Source: Pseudoselenomonas ruminantium (GTDB lineage: Bacteria > Bacillota > Negativicutes > Selenomonadales > Selenomonadaceae). From it: a stretch of DNA of 64,000 nt. This document shows positions 15,725 through 23,251 of this stretch, piece after piece. The stretch covers positions 1 through 64,000 of the forward strand of contig NZ_FNJQ01000003.1 in NCBI RefSeq assembly GCF_900104055.1. The letters are read 5' to 3'. Both the position numbers and the translations under genes were made by a program. Position 1 is the stretch's first letter; every line of letters begins with the position of its first letter. Under the pieces are notes generated by a model, which saw nothing but the letters and a program-made list of their open reading frames with translations, was not told the DNA's origin and searched no databases.

Positions 15725-16249
15725 TTACTTTTGGTATTTTCCAATGGCATCCTGGGCCATTTTCCGGAAGACATCTTCGTACTGGCGATACTTTTCCTGC
15801 CCGATAACAAAGGGATGGGGCTGGCCGGGGCGGCGGTCATTGAGTTCGATGTCAATCTGGGGACGCATGTCGGCAAAAGCGTTTTCCGCAGGAATCACCG
15901 AATACCAGTTGCTGTCAATGATATTGATGCCGACTTTGGCCTGGGGTGCATATTTATCCTTGAAGAACTGGGCTCCGCCATAGTGGTCGCTGTGACCGTG
16001 GGTAAGGAGAATGTAGCGGGTATCGGCAGGGGAGAGCCCCAGCTTCTTCATGCTGGCGGCAGCATAGTCCGCATCCTGCTCATCCCAGCCCGAGTCAATC
16101 ATGATCAGGCCTTCGCTGGTGCGCACAATGAACTGCGCCACGGATATGGTACCAATATAGAAAAGGTTGTCAAAGACTTGCACAGGTTCGATGGGCGTGC
16201 GGTCAAATAAATAGTGCATGGCCGTTTCGCCCGTGGCTTCCTGTAGCAT
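15725..16249 (-). CDS. MBL-fold protein, apparently shortened by an internal deletion
   Basis: 174 aa from ATG 16249 (AAGGAG, 7-bp spacing). Residues 25-105 follow the start of subclass-B3-like MBL hydrolases, including TVS-type strand SVAQFIVRTSEGLIMIDSG and metal motif THGHSDHYGG. The expected second half, with the PGHTPGS metal-binding loop and the third His, is missing; instead the chain passes at NDRRPGQPHPFVIGQEKY directly to what looks like the family C terminus. Relatives are about 280-310 aa. Two of the metal ligands are therefore absent and activity is doubtful, although the frame is intact. Confidence 0.7.
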   Translation of the reverse strand: MLQEATGETAMHYLFDRTPIEPVQVFDNLFYIGTISVAQFIVRTSEGLIMIDSGWDEQDADYAAASMKKLGLSPADTRYILLTHGHSDHYGGAQFFKDKYAPQAKVGINIIDSNWYSVIPAENAFADMRPQIDIELNDRRPGQPHPFVIGQEKYRQYEDVFRKMAQDAIGKYQK

Positions 16250-16281
16250 AAATTTCTCCTTATTGCGTAACTGAAATCATT

Positions 16282-16303
16282 ATAGCATAGTTTGACAAGT
16301 CAA
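16282..16303 (-). promoter_or_regulatory. Promoter region with TTGAC-N2-GTCAA palindrome
   Basis: The palindrome TTGACAAGTCAA (16292-16303 on the plus strand) lies upstream of a minus-strand TATAAT at about 16279-16284 in front of the shortened MBL gene. It sits in the spacer rather than on the -35 box here. The same palindrome recurs at 21983, 25526 and 29874. Confidence 0.5.
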
Positions 16304-16355
16304 TATCGTAAGGTCGAGGAAAAATTATTTCGTTTGTGAACCCGCGGCAGCGCCC

Positions 16356-16796
16356 ATTAGTATCATCGAGCGTACTAGGTTAGAAAAAACTGCGTACGAA
16401 AAAGCGGCGCTGGATAAATGGTTTAAGGGAGATACTTCTGGTTACAGGAATTTGTGGTCGAAAAAGAATTTTTCCTACTTTGACGGAGCAAAGGAACATC
16501 GTGTGGACAGCTACGAGGAAATTTGCAAGGCGTTGGAACTAGTGGAAGGGCAGCTTTTTGCAGAAAAATATGATTTCTGCTGTCCCAGAGTCCAATTGGG
16601 CAAGGACATGGCGGTTTTGACCTATCAGCTTTTTGCCGATACGAAGTTATTTGGCAAGCCTTTTTCAATGCAGTATAACTGCATTGAAATATTTCAGCAG
16701 GAAGAAGCTGGCTGGCAGGTCATTCACTCCACCTGGTCCTTTATCCTGCCGATGACGATGGATTTCAGTGCTTTTGCCAAAGAAGAGATTTTATAA
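16356..16796 (+). pseudogene. SnoaL/NTF2-like protein gene, 5' end damaged
   Basis: The frame is homologous-looking from about 16356 (ISIIERTRLEKTAYEKAALD, then KWFKGDTSGYRNLWSKKNFS), and runs to IHSTWSFILPM near the C terminus, a typical SnoaL-like cone-fold domain of about 140 aa. The open frame back to a stop at 16293-16295 has no ATG or GTG; the first usable start is TTG 16452, without a ribosome-binding site and inside the domain. So the 5' end is probably lost or frameshifted. It is 14 bp before the HxlR gene. Confidence 0.55.
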
Positions 16797-16810
16797 GGTG
16801 GTGGGCTCTT

Positions 16811-17215
16811 ATGGGCAAACAGGATAAAACATATATGAGCTATGAAGAATATCTAGTCAGGGTCAAGGAGGGGATTGTCACCGAGGCAGGACACTGTCCG
16901 GTGACGCCTTTGCTGCAAATGCTGCAGGGACGGTGGAAATCCCAGCTGATGTATGAGCTGTGCATTTATGACAGCGTGCGTTTTGGCCAGCTCAAGAAAG
17001 ATTTACCGGGCATTACCAACACCATGCTGACCAAGAGCTTGCAGGAATTGGAAGAAGATGGCTTGATCATTCGGGAACAGTTCAACGAGATGCCGCCTCA
17101 TGTGGAATACTCCTTGTCCGAGATGGGGCGGGATTTGCAACCAGTGTTTTATGCCATCATGAACTGGGGCTTCAAATACGAAAAGGAAATCTACGAGGCC
17201 CGGGAGGATAAGTGA
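16811..17215 (+). CDS. HxlR-family transcriptional regulator
   Basis: 134 aa. The family hallmark is GHCPVTPLLQMLQGRWKSQL with a single Cys near residue 29, followed by the winged helix (FGQLKKDLPGITNTMLTKSL, wing EQFNEMPPHVEYSLSEMG). HxlR proteins often sense electrophiles or oxidants through this Cys. GGTGGTGGGC precedes ATG 16811. It shares direction with rarA 15 bp downstream. Its target is not evident. Confidence 0.85.
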   Translation: MGKQDKTYMSYEEYLVRVKEGIVTEAGHCPVTPLLQMLQGRWKSQLMYELCIYDSVRFGQLKKDLPGITNTMLTKSLQELEEDGLIIREQFNEMPPHVEYSLSEMGRDLQPVFYAIMNWGFKYEKEIYEAREDK

Positions 17216-17230
17216 CAGCAGGGGGAAAAG

Positions 17231-18550
17231 ATGGAGCAGGAATCTCTTTTCAGCAAGGCCGTGCCGGAGCCACTGGCGGCACGCATACGGCCCAGAACGC
17301 TGGCAGAAATCGTTGGGCAGCAGCATTTGCTGGGGCAAGGAAAGGTCCTGCGGCGGCTCATTGAACAGGACTGCGTTTCTTCCATGATTTTCTGGGGACC
17401 GCCGGGGGTGGGCAAAACCACGTTGGCTGGTGTCATTGCCCAGATGACTAAGGCCAAATTCATCAATTTTTCGGCAGTGACCAGTGGGATAAAGGAAATC
17501 CGGGAAGTGATGAAAAAAGCTGAGAGCAACCGGCTTTATGGAGAACAGACCATCGTGTTTGTGGATGAAATTCACCGGTTTAACAAAGCCCAGCAGGATG
17601 CGTTCCTGCCTTTTGTGGAAAAAGGCAGCATTATCCTCATTGGCGCTACGACGGAAAATCCTTCCTTTGAAGTCAATGGGGCGCTATTGTCCCGCTGCAA
17701 GGTCTTTGTTCTGAAATCTCTTAGCGAAGAGGATATTGCCACCCTTTTACGGCGGGCCATGGCGGATGAGCGGGGCTTTGGCGGTCAGCAGATAAAAATT
17801 GCGGACTCCCTGCTGGCAAAGCTGGCGGCTTTTGCCAACGGGGATGCCCGCAAAGCGTTATCGATATTGGAAATGGCAGTGCTGAATGCCGAAGCTTCAG
17901 CAGATGGCTTGACAGTCACGGAGGAGAATGTAGAGCAATGCACTTCACGCAAGCTCTTGCTCTATGATAAGGGCGGGGAAGAGCATTATAACATCATTTC
18001 AGCCTTGCATAAAGCCATGCGCAATTCCAACCCGGATGCGGCAGTGTACTGGCTGGCCCGTATGTTGGAAGGGGGCGAAGACCCGCTTTATGTGGCAAGG
18101 CGTATCATCCGCTTTGCCAGTGAGGATATTGGCCTTGCTGACCCCAGAGCTTTGGAGATTGCTGTGGCAGTCTATCAGGCCTGCCATTTTATTGGCATGC
18201 CGGAATGTACCGTGCATCTGACGGAAGCTGTGGTCTATATGTCACTGGCCCCCAAGTCCAATGCTCTCTATGTGGCCTATGGCATGGCTAGAAAAGATGC
18301 CCAGGAGCGCATGGCTGAGCCCGTGCCGCTGCACCTGCGCAATGCCCCCACCAAGTTGATGAAAGAACTGGAATATGGCAAGGGCTATCAGTATGCGCAT
18401 GATGCGGAAGAAAAGCTCACCAATATGGCATGCCTGCCGGAGTCCCTGCAGGGGAGAAGCTATTACCATCCCACCAATGAAGGCTTGGAGGGGCGCTTTG
18501 CCCAGCGTCTGCGGGATATCAAGAATTGGAAGCGGGAACACGATAAGTAA
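17231..18550 (+). CDS. rarA: Replication-associated recombination protein A (AAA+ ATPase)
   Basis: 439 aa, the usual length. Walker A GPPGVGKTT near residue 59, Walker B FVDEIHRFNKAQQDAFLP, sensor 1 GATTENPSFEVN and Arg finger region LLSRC. The C-terminal tetramerisation part carries KGGEEHYNIISALHKAMRNS and LPESLQGRSYYHPTNEG. RarA/MgsA/WRNIP1 proteins act at stalled replication forks with SSB. Core chromosomal gene, which anchors this stretch as chromosomal rather than mobile. Confidence 0.95.
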   Translation: MEQESLFSKAVPEPLAARIRPRTLAEIVGQQHLLGQGKVLRRLIEQDCVSSMIFWGPPGVGKTTLAGVIAQMTKAKFINFSAVTSGIKEIREVMKKAESNRLYGEQTIVFVDEIHRFNKAQQDAFLPFVEKGSIILIGATTENPSFEVNGALLSRCKVFVLKSLSEEDIATLLRRAMADERGFGGQQIKIADSLLAKLAAFANGDARKALSILEMAVLNAEASADGLTVTEENVEQCTSRKLLLYDKGGEEHYNIISALHKAMRNSNPDAAVYWLARMLEGGEDPLYVARRIIRFASEDIGLADPRALEIAVAVYQACHFIGMPECTVHLTEAVVYMSLAPKSNALYVAYGMARKDAQERMAEPVPLHLRNAPTKLMKELEYGKGYQYAHDAEEKLTNMACLPESLQGRSYYHPTNEGLEGRFAQRLRDIKNWKREHDK

Positions 18551-18568
18551 AAGGAATGGAAAGGTCCA

Positions 18569-19120
18569 TTACTTTGTTGGGGAAATGTTTTTCAGTTCCT
18601 GATGCAGCCATTCCAAGCGCTGTTTTTCGCGCAGGATGGCCTGCTGCAGGATGCAGCGGTGGCCGAAGTGTTTGTGCTGCTCGCTTTCATCGGCAAACAG
18701 CAGTTGCCAGCGGGCCTGCAGGTATTGGTATTTTTCCTCGTGCCGGGCGATTTCTTCCTGGAAGAGCCGGCCAACCAGCGGATGATCCGCAGAATCAATC
18801 AGATAGAGTTTCATGGTGAACTCATCCCGGGTGGGCACCGGGGGATTCAAGGGTTCAGCCATCCAGGCGGACAGAAGCTTCTGTCCGTCTTTTGTGATCT
18901 GGTAGAATTTCTTTTCGAGCTTCTTGCCCACCAGTTCCGTGCGCGAGGAAATCAAGCCGTCTTCTTCCATGCGCCGCAGCTCCGGGTAAATCTGGCTGTG
19001 GTTGGAGTACCAGAAGTCGCCGAGTTCTTCTTCAAACAGTTTCTTGATATCGTAGCCGGCCAGTTCCTCCCGGTTCAGCAGGCCCAGGATAATATATTTC
19101 AGGACATTTTTTTGTGCCAT
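18569..19120 (-). CDS. padR: PadR-family transcriptional regulator
   Basis: 183 aa. PF03551-type winged helix at residues 5-80 (YIILGLLNREELAGYDIKKL, then HSQIYPELRRMEEDGLI) and the Vir-C-like helical C-terminal domain of about 95 residues that PadR proteins use for dimerisation (EEIARHEEKYQYLQARW). The neighbourhood contains a phenolic acid decarboxylase gene, the classical PadR target, and the promoters there carry ATGTA-N6-TACAT repeats matching the known PadR operator pattern (ATGT-N8-ACAT). I infer that phenolic acids such as p-coumarate relieve repression. The gene is divergent from the esterase gene. Confidence 0.9.
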   Translation of the reverse strand: MAQKNVLKYIILGLLNREELAGYDIKKLFEEELGDFWYSNHSQIYPELRRMEEDGLISSRTELVGKKLEKKFYQITKDGQKLLSAWMAEPLNPPVPTRDEFTMKLYLIDSADHPLVGRLFQEEIARHEEKYQYLQARWQLLFADESEQHKHFGHRCILQQAILREKQRLEWLHQELKNISPTK

Positions 19121-19142
19121 ATTCGTTCACAGCTCCTCATTG

Positions 19143-19181
19143 TTTATCTGCCCTTAGTATAACATAGTTTCGACAGATAAA
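19143..19181. promoter_or_regulatory. 8-bp inverted repeat in the padR promoter region
   Basis: TTTATCTG (19143-19150) and CAGATAAA (19174-19181) bracket the likely minus-strand -10 region of padR (TATACT, about 19156-19161). It could be a second operator; it differs from the ATGTA-type sites. Confidence 0.4.
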
Positions 19182-19182
19182 C

Positions 19183-19251
19183 ATGTATCTTATTACACAA
19201 TATTGACAAGTAAGGGAAAAGAGTTTATGATGATTGTGTAAATAAATACAT
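19183..19251 (+). promoter_or_regulatory. PadR-controlled promoter of the esterase gene
   Basis: TTGACA (19203-19208), 17-bp spacer, TATGAT (19226-19231). It is flanked by two inverted repeats of the same type: ATGTA-N6-TACAC (19183-19198) upstream and GTGTA-N6-TACAT (19236-19251) downstream. The upstream one also lies towards padR, allowing autoregulation. Centre-to-centre distance is 53 bp. Confidence 0.8.
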
Positions 19252-19284
19252 GATATATAGTCTGAATAACGGGAGGTTATCTAG

Positions 19285-20394
19285 ATGAAAGCAGGTAAAT
19301 TACGGAAACTGTCTGTGGCGGCGTTGTTGTCTTTGGCTTTGGCAGTGCCGATGGCTGGCGGCAGCTGCGAGGCGGCGAAGACGCCGGAAAATCTTGTCCA
19401 TATGCAGCCGACTTATCGGGATGTAGTAGTGGCCAATGTGCAGAATGATAACGGTGCACCGCGTCAGCTGCGCATGAATGTCTTTGTGCCGCCAAAGGCA
19501 AAGGATGAAAAGGTTCCTGTGCTGGTGTTCGTCCATGGCGGTGGCTGGGCCAAGGGCACCTATGAAGGCGATGATGCCGTAAAGAAAGAGGCTGCTTCGG
19601 CTCAGATCGGCACAAATGCTCTGATGGCGCGGGATAATAACTCGGCCTATCGGATTTTCAAGGATGTGCTGAACCATGGCATTGCCTTTGTTTCCGTGGA
19701 TTACCGGCTGAACAGCGAAGCGGCTTTTCCGGCCCAGATTTATGATGTAAAGGCGGCGGTGCGCTTCGTCCGCGCCCATGCTGCTGAATACGGCCTGGAT
19801 GCAGACCGCATTGCCATTGCCGGCAGCTCGGCCGGCGCCCATCTGGCCACGGAACTTGCCGTGACCAGCGGCAACAAAGCGCTGGAAGGGGACGAAGGCG
19901 GTAATCTGGAGTACAGCAGCAGCGTCAAAGCCTGCGTGGATTATTATGGGCCGACGAACCTTTTGACCATGGCGCCGGAGATGAACCCGGCGCTGGAGGC
20001 CCCGGACAAGGCGGCAGAAACTCATGACTCCGTCCGGGCCAATGAGTCCATCCTGCTGGGCTTTACCGGCGAAGGGCAGGGCGTAGGTACCCTGCGCAAG
20101 ATCGATGAAGCCGGGGATACGACTTCGCCTTACTGGAGCATGGTGGAAATGGCCAAACTGGCCAGCCCCGTGTATCAGGTGACGAAAGATGCGCCACCTT
20201 TCTTTATCGCTCATGGCGGCCATGATTCCCTCGTGCCCATCCAGCAGAGCATCAGCCTGCAGAAGGCTTTGACCGATGCCGGCGTGGAAAATATCTTCAT
20301 GTGCAATTCCAAGGCACCCCATGGCTATCAGGGCGAAGATACCAACCAGGCCATGATGCGCTGGCTCTGCCGTCAGCTCGGCGTTAAATACTGA
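19285..20394 (+). CDS. Secreted alpha/beta-hydrolase, candidate hydroxycinnamate esterase
   Basis: 369 aa. Sec signal peptide (basic start, hydrophobic 11-25, SCEA/AK cleavage region). HGGGW oxyanion motif at residues 84-88, nucleophile elbow GSSAG with Ser182, acid Asp in GGHDSLVP and His in KAPHGYQ, the layout of hormone-sensitive-lipase/carboxylesterase proteins (BD-FAE-like). GGGAGG precedes ATG 19285. Its PadR-type operators and position next to padR and padC suggest that it releases hydroxycinnamic acids (for example from chlorogenate or feruloyl esters) in the periplasm or outside. The substrate is inferred from context only. Confidence 0.8.
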   Translation: MKAGKLRKLSVAALLSLALAVPMAGGSCEAAKTPENLVHMQPTYRDVVVANVQNDNGAPRQLRMNVFVPPKAKDEKVPVLVFVHGGGWAKGTYEGDDAVKKEAASAQIGTNALMARDNNSAYRIFKDVLNHGIAFVSVDYRLNSEAAFPAQIYDVKAAVRFVRAHAAEYGLDADRIAIAGSSAGAHLATELAVTSGNKALEGDEGGNLEYSSSVKACVDYYGPTNLLTMAPEMNPALEAPDKAAETHDSVRANESILLGFTGEGQGVGTLRKIDEAGDTTSPYWSMVEMAKLASPVYQVTKDAPPFFIAHGGHDSLVPIQQSISLQKALTDAGVENIFMCNSKAPHGYQGEDTNQAMMRWLCRQLGVKY

Positions 20395-20424
20395 CTCCCC
20401 ACATTTCCATAATATACACTTATG

Positions 20425-20470
20425 AAGCAACCGCTCGGCAAGGCTATCTGCTTATGCCGGGCGGTTGCTT
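20425..20470 (+). terminator. Long hairpin after the esterase gene
   Basis: AAGCAACCGC (20425-20434) / GCGGTTGCTT (20461-20470), extended inside by CGGCA/TGCCG, making about 16 bp. The T run is short (TTTC). It separates the esterase from the regulator gene, whose real start is probably downstream of it. Confidence 0.65.
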
Positions 20471-20551
20471 TCGTACAGGAGCGTTGGGACAGAAAATCTT
20501 GTGGATCTGTACGAATATTTACAAGGACAAAGACGAAAGGTGATACAGGTT

Positions 20552-21820
20552 ATGGAGGAAAAGAATATTGCTTTGGACTGGCTGGAACTGGCAGCCAGTA
20601 AGGGTATAAAGGCTTTGGGGCAGAAGCTGCAGAGTAAGTGCGGCAGGAAGCTGGTTATTACGGGCAGGCAGGGCATCGCCCATTATCCCGAAGCAGGCAT
20701 TATGGCGCCGTATGAAGTACAGGCGTTGCTGGCAAGTATGCCGGCATTTGAGGAAAATCAATATTATTATGCCAAAAATCAGCAGATGCTGGTGTTCAAG
20801 GTAATGCTGGCGGATATCCCGGACAGCATGCTGTTGCTCTTTTTCGCGCACGTGGGCACAGAGGATATCAGCAGGATCGGCAGTATTGTGGAGAGCAGCC
20901 AATTAGCTTTGAAGTGGTATCTGCGGGGGCATAAAGAGTTTGCCCGCCGGCTCCACGAACAGCGCACAGCCTTTTTTGAAGGTGTTTTCATTAAACATAA
21001 TATCGGTGTGGAGGAGCTGCTACGGGAACAGGGAATCGTCATTCATCGTGACAGTAAATATGCGGTCATGTTGATGGATATGGGGCAGGATCAGCCGCTG
21101 ATTCCACCGGCGGATTTTCGGGCGAAACTTTTGCAGTTCCGTCAGCGTCATCAAACGGAACTCATCTATCCCTTGGAATGGAATGGTCTGTATCTGGTGA
21201 TTCTCTCGGGGATTTACAGTCAACCGGAGTTCGACTTCCTGTCCGAAGCCAAGCGGCAGGAGATGTTTGCCTGCTGGCAGCAGCTTTTCTCCGAAGTTTA
21301 TAAGGCGGAGGTTTCCATTGGTGTGGGCACAAGCTATTCGCTGCCGGAATTGCATCGCAGTTATCATGAAGCTCGCATTGCCCTGATGTTTCGGCAGATA
21401 AAGGGGGAACAGGGCTTTGTGCAGGAGTTTGCCGATTTAGGCATCTTCCGGGAACTCTTTGGCTGTGAGCAGGAGCGGATTATCCGTTTCTGCCGCCAGA
21501 CTTTGGATAAATTATTGGCTTATGACCACAACTGTGATGCGGGCCTGCAGATAACCCTGCGGACCCTTATGGATACCAATTTCAACTACAAGCTGACGGC
21601 GGAAAAGCTCTTTGTCCATGTCAATACCGTGCGTTACCGCTGCGATAAGATTTCCCAGCTGCTGGGGATTGACCTCAATCACCCGGATACCCGCTTCAAT
21701 CTCTATGCGGCCTTGCGGGTGGGGGATGTGCTTAAAGCGCTGAACATGCTGCAGCCTGGTTATGTGGGAAGTATAGGAAATCATAAAAACAGCGGCACAG
21801 AGACGCAGACGCTGTTCTAA
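20552..21820 (+). CDS. CdaR/PucR-type transcriptional regulator
   Basis: 422 aa from ATG 20552, preceded by AAAGGTG; in-frame TTG 20465 and GTG 20501 would give longer forms, but the former lies in the terminator hairpin. The middle is a GGDEF-like CdaR domain (IGVGTSYSLPELHRSYHEAR). The C-terminal HTH_30 reads KLTAEKLFVHVNTVRYRCDK. The N-terminal 150 residues form a sensor. CdaR-like activators respond to small organic acids. It stands between two PadR-controlled genes, so it may sense a product of the pathway, but its own target is not visible. Confidence 0.8.
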   Translation: MEEKNIALDWLELAASKGIKALGQKLQSKCGRKLVITGRQGIAHYPEAGIMAPYEVQALLASMPAFEENQYYYAKNQQMLVFKVMLADIPDSMLLLFFAHVGTEDISRIGSIVESSQLALKWYLRGHKEFARRLHEQRTAFFEGVFIKHNIGVEELLREQGIVIHRDSKYAVMLMDMGQDQPLIPPADFRAKLLQFRQRHQTELIYPLEWNGLYLVILSGIYSQPEFDFLSEAKRQEMFACWQQLFSEVYKAEVSIGVGTSYSLPELHRSYHEARIALMFRQIKGEQGFVQEFADLGIFRELFGCEQERIIRFCRQTLDKLLAYDHNCDAGLQITLRTLMDTNFNYKLTAEKLFVHVNTVRYRCDKISQLLGIDLNHPDTRFNLYAALRVGDVLKALNMLQPGYVGSIGNHKNSGTETQTLF

Positions 21821-21834
21821 AAAATACAACAAGA

Positions 21835-21864
21835 AATGCACGACCTTGGGGCAGCTCGTGCATT
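21835..21864. terminator. Bidirectional-looking hairpin after the regulator gene
   Basis: AATGCACGA (21835-21843) / TCGTGCATT (21856-21864), 9 bp perfect, 12-base loop. T run weak on both strands. Confidence 0.5.
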
Positions 21865-21962
21865 CCTTTGCTGTGCATGATTATGGAAGGGAAGCCAGTA
21901 TGATAAATGTCAGACCGTTTCCTTGGCAGCATTCTTGCCTGCTTATTTTTTTAAAGAAAAAT

Positions 21963-22042
21963 ATGTATTTTATTACATGATATTGACAAGTCAAACGAAG
22001 AAGAGTATGATACATATATCAGATACATGTAAATAAATACAT
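21963..22042 (+). promoter_or_regulatory. PadR-controlled promoter of padC
   Basis: TTGACA (21983-21988), 17-bp spacer, TATGAT (22006-22011). Two perfect inverted repeats ATGTA-N6-TACAT flank it, at 21963-21978 and 22027-22042, centre-to-centre 64 bp. The -35 box is also the left half of the palindrome TTGACAAGTCAA. Confidence 0.85.
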
Positions 22043-22064
22043 AATTACAAGGAGGAAATCAACA

Positions 22065-22595
22065 ATGGAATTTAAGGAACTGGATGACTTTTTGGGCACG
22101 CATTTTATCTACACCTATGACAACGGTTGGGAATATGAATGGTACGCCAAGAATGACCATACGGTGGATTACCGCATTCATGGCGGTATGGTGGCTGGCC
22201 GTTGGGTGAAGGATCAAGAAGCCAATATCGTCAAGCTTACAGATGGCGTATTCAAGGTGACCTGGACAGAGCCTACGGGCACGGATGTGGCGTTGGATTT
22301 CATGCCGAACGAAAACATCATGCATGGCACGATTTTCTTCCCGAAATGGGTGCAGGATCATCCGTCCATCACGGTTTGCTTCCAGAATGAGCACATTGAC
22401 CTGATGGAAGAGTCTCGGGAAAAATACGAGACTTATCCGAAATATCTGGTACCCGAGTTTGCCAAGATTACCTATATGGGCAAGGCCGGACAGAACAATG
22501 AGGAAGTCATTGCCGAAGCTCCTTATGTGGGCATGACGGATGATATCCGGGCTGGCAAATACTTTGACGCTGACTATAAGCGCCTGAAAAAATAA
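22065..22595 (+). CDS. padC: Phenolic acid decarboxylase
   Basis: 176 aa, the typical length. The family core is fully recognisable: [34 protein letters not shown], and FPKWVQDHP with the Tyr/Glu pair and Arg expected in the lipocalin-like barrel. The enzyme converts p-coumaric, ferulic and caffeic acids to their 4-vinyl phenols plus CO2 without a cofactor, in the cytosol. AAGGAGG precedes ATG 22065. It has its own PadR-type promoter and a terminator 12 bp after the stop. Confidence 0.95.
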   Translation: MEFKELDDFLGTHFIYTYDNGWEYEWYAKNDHTVDYRIHGGMVAGRWVKDQEANIVKLTDGVFKVTWTEPTGTDVALDFMPNENIMHGTIFFPKWVQDHPSITVCFQNEHIDLMEESREKYETYPKYLVPEFAKITYMGKAGQNNEEVIAEAPYVGMTDDIRAGKYFDADYKRLKK

Positions 22596-22606
22596 TAGGG
22601 AAAACT

Positions 22607-22642
22607 GCGGAAGCGTATTGGTAAAAATGCCTTCCGCTTTTT
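22607..22642 (+). terminator. Terminator after padC
   Basis: GCGGAAG (22607-22613) / CTTCCGC (22631-22637), followed by TTTTTC. Read-through would be needed for the next two genes to share the padC promoter; no other strong promoter is visible in the remaining 40 bp. Confidence 0.75.
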
Positions 22643-22681
22643 CTGCACGTAAGGTGCAACTATATTTAAGGGGGAGTTTTT

Positions 22682-23251
22682 ATGGGATGGAAAGAACGGC
22701 TAAGAAATGCGGCCCGGCTGCTCGGCAGACATCCGCTCATGGCGATAGCCGGATTGGTTCTGCTGGGTATCCTGGGCAATCTTGCCATGCAGCAGGCAGA
22801 AAGGTTTCCCAAGCTGGCCTGTTCGCCCTGTCATGTGATGGGGTCTTATGTGGAGGGCTATGACCATGGTGAATTGCTCGCAAACAAGCATAAGGATGCC
22901 CATGTGGATTGTATTGACTGCCATGAAAACGGAATTGAAGACAAGGTACAGGAAACCATCTGGTATGTGACGGATGATTTTGATGACCCGCCGGCCAAAC
23001 GTCATTTTGACAACAAGATGTGCACGAAATGCCATAGCGATATGGATGCCTTGGTTGCCAAGACCGATAAGGGCAATGGCGTCAATCCGCATAATTCCCA
23101 TCTGGAGGATCTGACCTGCTCGGATTGCCATAAGATGCACAAGCAGTCAAAGGCAGCCTGCCAGAACTGTCATGATTTTGAGTTCCTGCATAATCTGCCG
23201 CCGGAATGGGAAAAAGTACAGGACCCGCATGCAGGGGAGGGAGCATTATGA
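22682..23251 (+). CDS. NapC/NirT-type membrane-anchored multihaem cytochrome c
   Basis: 189 aa. One N-terminal membrane helix (about 18-36) and five CXXCH haem motifs: CSPCH (47-51), CIDCH, CTKCH, CSDCH and CQNCH. NapC/NrfH-type proteins usually have four, so one extra is present. They take electrons from menaquinol and hand them to a periplasmic reductase. The stop overlaps the start of the flavoprotein gene by 4 bp (ATGA), so this is its redox partner. GGGGGAG ribosome-binding site. Confidence 0.9.
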   Translation: MGWKERLRNAARLLGRHPLMAIAGLVLLGILGNLAMQQAERFPKLACSPCHVMGSYVEGYDHGELLANKHKDAHVDCIDCHENGIEDKVQETIWYVTDDFDDPPAKRHFDNKMCTKCHSDMDALVAKTDKGNGVNPHNSHLEDLTCSDCHKMHKQSKAACQNCHDFEFLHNLPPEWEKVQDPHAGEGAL

